This document shows, piece after piece, positions 1-5,607 of a stretch of DNA of 6,536 nucleotides. This DNA is from Candidatus Atribacteria bacterium (GTDB lineage: Bacteria; Atribacterota; Atribacteria; Atribacterales; Atribacteraceae), in the NCBI GenBank assembly GCA_003561145.1, contig PWXL01000118.1:1-6536 (forward strand), written 5' to 3'. The notes below the pieces were generated by a model. The model worked only from the letters and a program-made list of their open reading frames with translations. It ran no database searches and was not told the origin of the DNA. The stretch's first letter is position 1; each line of letters begins with the position of its first letter. The position numbers were made by a program, and so were the translations under genes.

Positions 1-1
1 T

Positions 2-9
2 AAAGGAGG
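2..9 (+). promoter_or_regulatory. Ribosome binding site of the parA-like gene
   Basis: AAAGGAGG lies 4 bases before the ATG at 14 and is a near-perfect Shine-Dalgarno match, which supports that start. The TAA at 1-3 could be the end of an upstream gene, but the window begins there and this cannot be decided. No promoter for this gene is visible in the window. Confidence 0.85.
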
Positions 10-13
10 AAGC

Positions 14-820
14 ATGCGGGTCATAGCAGTAGCCAACCAAAAAGGAGGTGTGGCGAAAACTACCACCTGTATTAACCTGGGGGCGGCCTTGGCGCGTAAT
101 GCACGCCGGGTACTCATCATCGATATGGATCCACAAGCTCACTCTACTTTGGGATTGGGGCTGGAACCTCATGAATTCAATAAAACCATACTCAATGTTT
201 TAGAACCTCCACGCAGTCCCTATCACATGGATTTGAAAGACATTATTGTTCAATCGAAAACTCCAAACCTGTATATTGCCCCCTCTAATATAGATTTGGC
301 CGGTGAGGAATACCGCCTGATCGATAAGTTGGGGAGAGAAGATTTTTTAAACACCGGTATTAAACGAAGCCGTCTCCCTTTTGACTATGTATTGATAGAC
401 TGTCCGCCTTCACTGGGTATACTTACCATTAATTCTTTGAAGGCCGCACGAGAAGTGATCGTCACCATACAACCACACTATTTTGCATTACGGGGCATTG
501 AGGAGTTCAAAGAAACTCTTGATCTGATGCGGGAAAATCTGAAGCATGATCTGGAAGTCTATGTTCTTATTACCATCGCTGATATGCGGACAAATCTCTA
601 CCAGGAAGTCTTCCACGCGCTGGAAGAGTATTTTGGGGAGAAGCTTTTCCGCACGGTTATCAGAAAAAACATAGCCTTAGCAGAGTCTTCCAGTCATGGG
701 GTGCCGGTTCTTGAGTATGAACCTCGCTCGTCCGGAGCCCAGAACTATCTTGCTCTTGCCAAAGAGGTGATTCAACTTGAAAAAGAAAAGCCTGAAGAGA
801 GGCTTTTCCGAAAGAATTGA
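14..820 (+). CDS. parA: ParA/Soj-family ATPase (chromosome partitioning type)
   Basis: This 268-residue protein has the usual length of a chromosomal Soj/ParA ATPase. Seen in the sequence: a deviant Walker A motif KGGVAKTT at residues 10-17 with signature lysine K10 and K15, a Walker A' motif DMDPQ at 37-41, and a Walker B segment YVLIDCPPS at 125-133. The C-terminal part (about 212-252) has the Soj-like series FRTVIRKN, SHGVPVLEY and SSGAQNYLALAKEV. Family knowledge: such proteins dimerise with ATP, bind DNA non-specifically and move chromosome or plasmid loci, normally stimulated by ParB. The fourth Walker A glycine position is alanine (KGGVAK rather than KGGVGK), a tolerated variant. No parB is next to it; ftsZ follows at once and overlaps its last codons. 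It could instead be a MipZ- or MinD-like positioner of FtsZ, but the body of the protein resembles Soj more. No MinD-type C-terminal amphipathic membrane helix is evident; the tail is charged. Confidence 0.9.
   Translation: MRVIAVANQKGGVAKTTTCINLGAALARNARRVLIIDMDPQAHSTLGLGLEPHEFNKTILNVLEPPRSPYHMDLKDIIVQSKTPNLYIAPSNIDLAGEEYRLIDKLGREDFLNTGIKRSRLPFDYVLIDCPPSLGILTINSLKAAREVIVTIQPHYFALRGIEEFKETLDLMRENLKHDLEVYVLITIADMRTNLYQEVFHALEEYFGEKLFRTVIRKNIALAESSSHGVPVLEYEPRSSGAQNYLALAKEVIQLEKEKPEERLFRKN
761..770 (+). promoter_or_regulatory. Putative ftsZ ribosome binding site inside parA
   Basis: AAAGAGGTGA ends 6 bases before the TTG at 777. It is the best Shine-Dalgarno match near the ftsZ start and decides in favour of TTG 777 over ATG 858, which has only a G-run directly against it. 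The site lies within the parA coding sequence, so translation of the two genes may be coupled. The match could be chance, since the same bases encode the parA tail. Confidence 0.55.
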
Positions 821-2108
821 TTTCAAGCGGGAGCTGATCCGGGATACCAGCCGGGGGATGGGAACAAAAAGAGATGACAGTGGCGGCGATAATGAAAAAA
901 AGCCATCTGTACCCCGTACTTCCCCTAAAAAACAAGTAGAAAAGGCAAAAAGTAAGCCGGCCGAGGAAAGGTTGGCCAACATCAAAGTGATCGGCATCGG
1001 TGGAGGCGGTAACAACGCGGTGAACCAGATGATAGAGTCAGGGCTCTCCGGCGTGGATTTGGTCGTGGTGAATACTGATATACAGTCTTTGAAAAAATCC
1101 AACGCTGCTGAGAAACTCCAGATCGGTATTGACATGACACGGGGACTGGGGACCGGTGGAAACCCGCGAATTGGAGAAGAAGCAGCGAAGCAGGATCGCG
1201 AGAATATTGTGGCAATGCTGGAAAAGGCCGACCTGGTATTTATAACCGCCTGCATGGGCGGTGGGACCGGGACCGGTGCTTCGCCGGTTATTGCCGAACT
1301 AGCCAGGGAGACCGGTTCTCTCACTGTCGGAGTGGTGACCAAACCTTTTCATTTCGAGGGAGTGAAACGTAGAAAACAGGCTGATGAGGGTATTGTAGCT
1401 TTGCAAAACACCGTTGATGCTCTTATTGTTATACCAAACGACCGCTTGCTGCAAATATCAAAAAGGGAAACATCTTTTCAGGATGCCTTCAAATCAGCCG
1501 ATTACATTCTTTACCAGGCTGTGAGGGGTATCACTGATTTAATTTCCTCAGCTCAGGATATCAATCTCGATCTCGCGGATTTACGTACAGTCCTCACGGG
1601 AGCAGGAAAAGTCCTCATCGGTATCGGCCACGGACGTGGGCGAGAGAAAGCAAAGCACGCAGCCGAGGAGGCTATTTACAGTCCTCTGCTTGAGATTTCC
1701 ATACAGGGTGCACAATCCATCTTGCTGAATATAACCAGTGGTACCGATATGACCCTCCATGAAGTTCAAATTATTATGGAAATAATTCGGGAGGCTTCGG
1801 GGACTGAGACAGATATCCTGTGGGGGAGCCGGACAGATGACTCTCTCTCCAATGAAGTGATAGTGACTGTTATTGCTACACGCTTCGAAGAAAAGGGAAG
1901 TGAAGAGGCAGCTGCCGAAGAGGACCTTCTCGAGGTCGATACGCGTATTATCATCGAAGATGACCAAGATATACCTGCTTTTTTGCGTGAAGCACGGCGT
2001 AAAGCTCCACAAGAAGCAGAAGAACAACAGTTACCCCCCCCACGCGAAGAGCGTAGCCGTGAGGGAGGAGGTGGCTTCCCGTTTTTCAGAAGGATGAAGG
2101 GAGAGTGA
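777..2108 (+). CDS. ftsZ: Cell division protein FtsZ with extended N- and C-termini
   Basis: This is the tubulin-like GTPase that forms the cytokinetic ring. Seen in the sequence: IKVIGIGGGGNNAVNQMI at 69-86 (first nucleotide-binding loop), VVVNTDIQSL at 96-105, the tubulin signature GGGTGTGASP at 161-170, and the T7 catalytic loop NLDLAD at 263-268 with both aspartates kept. A variable acidic linker (about 371-396) is followed by the conserved C-terminal peptide DIPAFLR at 398-404, which in the family binds FtsA, ZipA, SepF or similar partners. All catalytic features are intact, so it should be an active division FtsZ rather than a TubZ or a non-canonical paralogue. At 443 residues it is longer than usual. 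About 68 residues rich in K, R and E precede the GTPase domain (about 41 if ATG 858 is the true start), and 39 residues follow the C-terminal peptide, ending in a GGGG-FPFFRR tail. The TTG start overlaps parA by 44 bases. The tail codons contain an eight-C run at 2034-2041. Confidence 0.95.
   Translation: MKKKSLKRGFSERIDFKRELIRDTSRGMGTKRDDSGGDNEKKPSVPRTSPKKQVEKAKSKPAEERLANIKVIGIGGGGNNAVNQMIESGLSGVDLVVVNTDIQSLKKSNAAEKLQIGIDMTRGLGTGGNPRIGEEAAKQDRENIVAMLEKADLVFITACMGGGTGTGASPVIAELARETGSLTVGVVTKPFHFEGVKRRKQADEGIVALQNTVDALIVIPNDRLLQISKRETSFQDAFKSADYILYQAVRGITDLISSAQDINLDLADLRTVLTGAGKVLIGIGHGRGREKAKHAAEEAIYSPLLEISIQGAQSILLNITSGTDMTLHEVQIIMEIIREASGTETDILWGSRTDDSLSNEVIVTVIATRFEEKGSEEAAAEEDLLEVDTRIIIEDDQDIPAFLREARRKAPQEAEEQQLPPPREERSREGGGGFPFFRRMKGE
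2097..2103 (+). promoter_or_regulatory. Ribosome binding site of the DUF4432 gene, inside the ftsZ end
   Basis: AAGGGAG lies 8 bases before the ATG at 2112 and within the last codons of ftsZ. With a 3-base gap between the ftsZ stop and this start, re-initiation by the same ribosomes is likely. Confidence 0.65.
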
Positions 2109-2111
2109 CCA

Positions 2112-3203
2112 ATGGCGATTGTGTATGGGAAAGAGATGACCCGTGAAGAGATCCTTAAAAGAGTTGGAGATATTTCCCAAATAGGCGGAGTGATTCTTTC
2201 TGAGCTCGCCGATGGTATAGAACGAGGAGTACGAACCGCGCAAGTGAATACCGGCGGAGGTCTGAGCTATACAGTGCTGTTAGACCGGGGTTTGGACCTT
2301 GCTTGGACGTTTTATAAGGGTATAAGCCTTTCATGGCGTTCAGCGACTCAGAATGTTGCCCCGGCATTTTTTGAACCGGAAGGTTTGGGGTGGCTGCGTG
2401 GTTTTCACGGAGGTCTCCTGAACACATGTGGTTTGACATATGCCGGTGCTCCTGACCGTGATGAATCAACCCACCCTTTCCTGGCCGAAGAAGACTTGGG
2501 ATTGCATGGTCGGGCATCGTATCTGCCCGCTTCCAATGTGTGGGCAGATGGTGCATGGCAGGGAGATGACTACCTGATGTGGGTGCAGGGCAGGGTTCGG
2601 GAAGCCACTGTATTTGGTGACAAATTGGTCATGTACCGGAAACTATCAAGCCGTCTGGGAAGCAAATCCATTTTGCTGGAAGATGAAGTGATGAACGAGG
2701 GATCCCAGGACACACCGTTCATGATCATCTACCACATCAACGTAGGATATCCCCTCCTTGACGAAGGAAGTCGTTTACTCACTGCGGTTGATGAGACGAT
2801 CCCGCGTGATGCCCATGCCGAGGAAGGAAAAGAAGAATGGGATCGCTTTCATCCCCCGGTGCGGGGTTTCCATGAAAAGGTGTACCTGCATACCGCACAC
2901 TCACTCGGAGATGGAAATGGTGCAGCCATGCTTTGCAATGAAAAATTGGACATGGGATTCTATGTTAAGTTCAATACAGACGCTCTTCCTTACCTTACAG
3001 AATGGAAGATGTTAGGAGAGGGGGAATACGTTTTAGGTATTGAACCGGGGAATTGCCGCCCTCTGGGTCGGCACACCGAGCGGGAAGAGGGGAGGCTGGT
3101 TGTGCTCCGACCCGGCGAAAAAAGTAGTATTCGCCTGGAAATGGGAGTGGCCGAAGGAGAGGCGGAACTGAATCGTTTTAAAAAGTACATGGGGAAAGAG
3201 TAA
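2112..3203 (+). CDS. DUF4432 / aldose 1-epimerase-family protein
   Basis: This 363-residue protein resembles the DUF4432 branch of the galactose-mutarotase-like (aldose 1-epimerase) fold, probably a cytoplasmic carbohydrate-binding or sugar-epimerising enzyme; no signal peptide is seen. Recognisable family segments in order are LLDRGLDLAWTFYKGISLSW (56-75), GFHGGLLNTCGLTYAG (97-112), LHGR (131-134), IIYHINVGYPLL (205-216) and EWKMLGEGEYVLGIEPGN (297-314). By analogy with mutarotases, H132, H208 and E311 are candidate active-site residues, but that assignment is inference. Members of this family are rarely characterised and the substrate cannot be read from sequence. The gene follows ftsZ by 3 bases on the same strand and is therefore probably co-transcribed with parA-ftsZ. 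Its last 26 bases overlap the end of the converging transglycosylase gene. Nothing suggests truncation. Confidence 0.82.
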   Translation: MAIVYGKEMTREEILKRVGDISQIGGVILSELADGIERGVRTAQVNTGGGLSYTVLLDRGLDLAWTFYKGISLSWRSATQNVAPAFFEPEGLGWLRGFHGGLLNTCGLTYAGAPDRDESTHPFLAEEDLGLHGRASYLPASNVWADGAWQGDDYLMWVQGRVREATVFGDKLVMYRKLSSRLGSKSILLEDEVMNEGSQDTPFMIIYHINVGYPLLDEGSRLLTAVDETIPRDAHAEEGKEEWDRFHPPVRGFHEKVYLHTAHSLGDGNGAAMLCNEKLDMGFYVKFNTDALPYLTEWKMLGEGEYVLGIEPGNCRPLGRHTEREEGRLVVLRPGEKSSIRLEMGVAEGEAELNRFKKYMGKE

Positions 3204-5340
3204 AGTCCTCACCGTACAACCAGGAATAATAAAAGTAGTTTTCTACCACCCGCTTGAGATAATTCTTGGTTTCCTGGAAAGGAATGGATTCGACAAACTC
3301 GTCCGGATCAGCGGGAAGAGATTCCCGCCAAGAGTTGACCCTGCCCGGCCCTGCATTGTATGCGCAGATCGCCGGGCATTTTTTCCCTCCGTACATCTCA
3401 CTGAGATAAGCAAGGTATTCCACTCCAAGGAGGAGATTGACATGGGGCTCGAATAACCGTACGGTTTCCCACGATCTTTCAGTCAATACCGGATGGCTGA
3501 CCCGTTCAGCCATCCATGCTCCGGTAGGAGGCATGATTTGCATGAGCCCTATTGCTCCGGCTATTGATACAGCCTCCACATCAAAAAAACTTTCCGCCCG
3601 TAAGACCGAGAGCACGAGGTACGGATCAATGTGTACATCTTGAGTGTTACCGATGCATTCAACCTTGTCCAGGAAAAAGTCAGGATAAATACGCTCCTGG
3701 ATGTTGCGATAGGGAGGTGAACCCCCCAGCGAAGACCGCAGATACAGTGCCTGTAATATGCTTTGCCTGTAATTCTCCAGTTCTGAATACAATGTGGAAA
3801 GTTCGAAGAATAAACTGTTTTCCCCGGGATTGCGACGCTTGATGGCCTTCAGTTCCCCCAGGGCAAAGTCGAGAAACCCCGTTTGCTGGAGAACTTCGTA
3901 CCTATTCCACTGTCGGGGGGAGGTGAGCAGGTCGGGGTTCACTGTTTCATCGAAGTTTTCCGGATGGAAAAGTGAGCGTGGCTGTGAGGGCTCCCAACCT
4001 TTCTTCCGTGCTTCCTGCCAGGCTCTTACATAATAATAATCGATTACTGCTGATTCGGAGAGGATTGCACGAAGATATTCCTCGCTGCCTGTTGAAGTAT
4101 CTGTGAGGAACAGCCAGAAATTGGCACGATTATATTCATCAGAGAGCGGCAAGAGTCCTTCCAGTACATTTCGGCCCTTCTGTATGTCTCCTCTTTGGTA
4201 CACATGCCAGAAATAATCCCAGCGGATATCTCCCCTGCCCGGAAAAGCAGAGATCATTTTTTCCATTACTTCATCATAACGGGATATTTCACCAAGGGCA
4301 CGGTAACTGAAAGCCAAATTTCGAAAAGTATTGAAAAGATATTCTGTGTGTGGAAATCGATCAAGCAGAGAGGAAAATAGTTCAGTGGCTTCGCGGTATC
4401 GGCCTAATCGCTGGTGTACCACTCCCCGGTAGAAAAAAGCCGTGTCAGTACCGGCGAGTTCAGGCGTTTGGGCGAGAATTGGATTCACATCTTTCAGGCG
4501 GTCTGTGTTGACCGCGATTTGAATAAGCAAAGTTCCACGTTCACGTCGCTCTTTCTCCGTAAGAGAGAGAGGGGAAATACTTTCGGCAAATTCCCGTGCG
4601 GTTTCCCGGTAACCAAGACGCGAGAGAAAGGAAGCTGCTTTGAGCCTGTCCGGGGGCGGGAATTCGTCAGTCACTAATGCAGTGCTCAGGGGGCGTAACA
4701 GGTGGCGGGTGCGGGTATAGGAAAGCGCATCGTAGTTTTCATAGAGCCTTATCAACAAGAACAGGGCTTCACGATGACGCCCTTCCTCTGTCAGATAGTC
4801 AAAAAGGACGAGGTTGGCTTCAAGCTCTTCTTCGCTGTCTGCGGCGGTAGCGAGTGCCAGGTTGAGATACGCACCTGCTTTTTCACTGTCATCAATTTCG
4901 TGATAGGCACGGGAGAGAAGGAGGGCACCCTGGAATATAAGGACGGAATCAGCGAAATCCTTTTGGAGGAGAGAAAATATCGTATCCGCTCCCGCAAGGT
5001 CTCTTTTTTCCAGCCTGAAGTTCAGGAGAAGATAAAGAACATAGTCACCCACCAGTTCATGTGAGGAGAGGTAACGATAAGCGGTATGTTCAGCTTCTTC
5101 TTCCAGGCCTACAGCCAAAAGGAGGGCAGTTTCCAGTAAAACACGCCGGTCAGACCCAAGTGTTTTGCCACTCCCTTGCAAGAGCTCCAAAGCTTCTTTC
5201 GAACGCTTTGCCTCGTATAGCGTACGGACTTCAGAAAGCAGAGTGGAGGCCCGCACGCCTGGTCCGGGAACGGTAGCCAAAAAAAACATTATCAAACCGA
5301 GAAAAATTACTTTGAGGCCGATTCTCAATAGAATTCCCAT
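3178..5340 (-). CDS. Periplasmic soluble lytic murein transglycosylase (Slt70-like, TPR plus SLT domain)
   Basis: The 720-residue product cleaves the MurNAc-GlcNAc bond of peptidoglycan non-hydrolytically, leaving 1,6-anhydro ends. A signal peptide is visible: R6 and K10, a hydrophobic core at about 11-23, and a likely signal peptidase I site after A31 (VRA before S). There is no lipobox cysteine, so it should be soluble in the periplasm. Residues about 35-550 form a long alpha-helical superhelix with TPR-like units, clearest at 301-335 and 481-530. The C-terminal GH23/SLT domain (about 570-705) carries the catalytic glutamate E583 in RAES, GLMQIMP at 598-604, NLLLGVEYLAYL at 635-646, AYNAGPG at 660-666 and ETKNYLKRV at 690-698. 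All expected motifs are present. The ATG start directly abuts its AGGAG, so TTG at codon 5 (5328-5326) is a possible alternative start that would still leave a signal peptide. A stop codon just upstream in frame rules out a longer ATG, GTG or TTG start. Confidence 0.93.
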   Translation of the reverse strand: MGILLRIGLKVIFLGLIMFFLATVPGPGVRASTLLSEVRTLYEAKRSKEALELLQGSGKTLGSDRRVLLETALLLAVGLEEEAEHTAYRYLSSHELVGDYVLYLLLNFRLEKRDLAGADTIFSLLQKDFADSVLIFQGALLLSRAYHEIDDSEKAGAYLNLALATAADSEEELEANLVLFDYLTEEGRHREALFLLIRLYENYDALSYTRTRHLLRPLSTALVTDEFPPPDRLKAASFLSRLGYRETAREFAESISPLSLTEKERRERGTLLIQIAVNTDRLKDVNPILAQTPELAGTDTAFFYRGVVHQRLGRYREATELFSSLLDRFPHTEYLFNTFRNLAFSYRALGEISRYDEVMEKMISAFPGRGDIRWDYFWHVYQRGDIQKGRNVLEGLLPLSDEYNRANFWLFLTDTSTGSEEYLRAILSESAVIDYYYVRAWQEARKKGWEPSQPRSLFHPENFDETVNPDLLTSPRQWNRYEVLQQTGFLDFALGELKAIKRRNPGENSLFFELSTLYSELENYRQSILQALYLRSSLGGSPPYRNIQERIYPDFFLDKVECIGNTQDVHIDPYLVLSVLRAESFFDVEAVSIAGAIGLMQIMPPTGAWMAERVSHPVLTERSWETVRLFEPHVNLLLGVEYLAYLSEMYGGKKCPAICAYNAGPGRVNSWRESLPADPDEFVESIPFQETKNYLKRVVENYFYYSWLYGEDFTLSPCTF

Positions 5341-5346
5341 CTCCTG
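5341..5346 (-). promoter_or_regulatory. Ribosome binding site of the transglycosylase gene, zero spacing
   Basis: On the minus strand CAGGAG runs straight into the ATG at 5340. The motif is good but the spacing is abnormally short. It is 12 bases from the TTG at codon 5, which is slightly long. The true start is therefore uncertain by four codons. Confidence 0.5.
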
Positions 5347-5348
5347 AA

Positions 5349-5382
5349 TGGTGGTATATCATTTGCAAGCGGGAAACCACCA
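5349..5382 (-). promoter_or_regulatory. Possible 5' leader hairpin of the transglycosylase mRNA
   Basis: Bases 5349-5355 (TGGTGGT) and 5376-5382 (ACCACCA) are perfect 7-base reverse complements with a 20-base loop. In the minus-strand transcript the hairpin would end 2 bases before the CAGGAG ribosome binding site, so it could influence ribosome access. It has no T-run and is not a terminator. It may be a chance pairing. Confidence 0.3.
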
Positions 5383-5405
5383 CTCCTCCTATTCATTTTG
5401 CAAGC
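5363..5405. repeat. Pair of short direct repeats TTTGCAAGC(N)GGG in the divergent intergenic region
   Basis: TTGCAAGC occurs at 5363-5370 and again at 5398-5405, 35 bases apart, each preceded by a T-rich stretch containing TCATTT and followed by GGG or CGGG. The extended match allows one-base indels. Two similarly oriented sites between divergent genes could be operator half-sites, but no regulator is encoded nearby. Confidence 0.35.
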
Positions 5406-5526
5406 CGGGCCTACATTCAGTCTTCTGACTGTACTTATTCCCTCCCGTCTTTCCTTGTTCCCTGTTTGTCCTCCCATATAGAGGAGTCAGAAATCAAAGG
5501 GAAACTCTGTTGGGGTATTCTGCTGA

Positions 5527-5556
5527 TTGACACTCTTTCAGATTATCAGGTATGAT
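5527..5556 (+). promoter_or_regulatory. Sigma70-type promoter of the leuC-like gene
   Basis: TTGACA at 5527-5532 is a perfect -35 box and TATGAT at 5551-5556 matches five of six -10 bases, with an 18-base spacer. Transcription would begin near 5563, giving a leader of about 45 bases before the ATG at 5608. That leader is too short for a leader-peptide attenuator of the usual kind, so control, if any, would act at initiation. Confidence 0.75.
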
Positions 5557-5594
5557 GGGGCGGAAGTAACCCGGGCAGACGCGGAGAAGTTCAT

Positions 5595-5600
5595 AAGGAG
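5595..5600 (+). promoter_or_regulatory. Ribosome binding site of the leuC-like gene
   Basis: AAGGAG lies 7 bases before the ATG at 5608, an ideal motif and spacing that fixes the start. Confidence 0.8.
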
Positions 5601-5607
5601 AAAACCA

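Larger units (their letters stand above)
5341..5607. other. Divergent intergenic region between transglycosylase and leuC-like genes
   Basis: These 267 bases separate two genes transcribed away from each other. They hold a good rightward promoter at 5527-5556, the leftward hairpin and direct repeats near 5349-5405, and a small palindrome CAGTC-TTCT-GACTG at 5418-5431. I could not identify a convincing leftward promoter for the transglycosylase. I see no open frame with credible coding features, no riboswitch of a class I recognise and no intrinsic terminator. Confidence 0.6.

Noticed and set aside
677..1342. A 221-codon open frame on the minus strand opposite the parA end and ftsZ
   Set aside because: It is antisense to the most conserved GTPase motifs of FtsZ, has serine- and proline-rich composition typical of a shadow frame, and shows no recognisable domain.
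1581..2027. Minus-strand open frames opposite the C-terminal half of ftsZ
   Set aside because: The sense strand is clearly coding, and these frames have no family resemblance.
1873..2097. A 74-codon plus-strand frame overlapping the ftsZ tail
   Set aside because: It is not an independent gene; it is the alternative frame that a one-base deletion in the C run would enter, and it is mentioned only in that context.
3220..3277. Inverted repeat CCAGGAA / TTCCTGG near the convergent gene ends
   Set aside because: The 44-base loop, short stem and lack of a T-run make it a poor terminator, and it lies inside the transglycosylase coding sequence.
4702..5064. A 120-codon plus-strand frame opposite the transglycosylase
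   Set aside because: The minus strand here encodes the TPR region of the transglycosylase, and the plus frame has no motif or ribosome binding site of note.
5207..5392. A short minus-strand frame beginning near the AGGAGGAG at 5383-5390, upstream of the transglycosylase start
   Set aside because: The purine-rich site looks like a ribosome binding site, but the frame it would serve is under 50 codons, overlaps the signal-peptide coding region in another frame and resembles nothing known.
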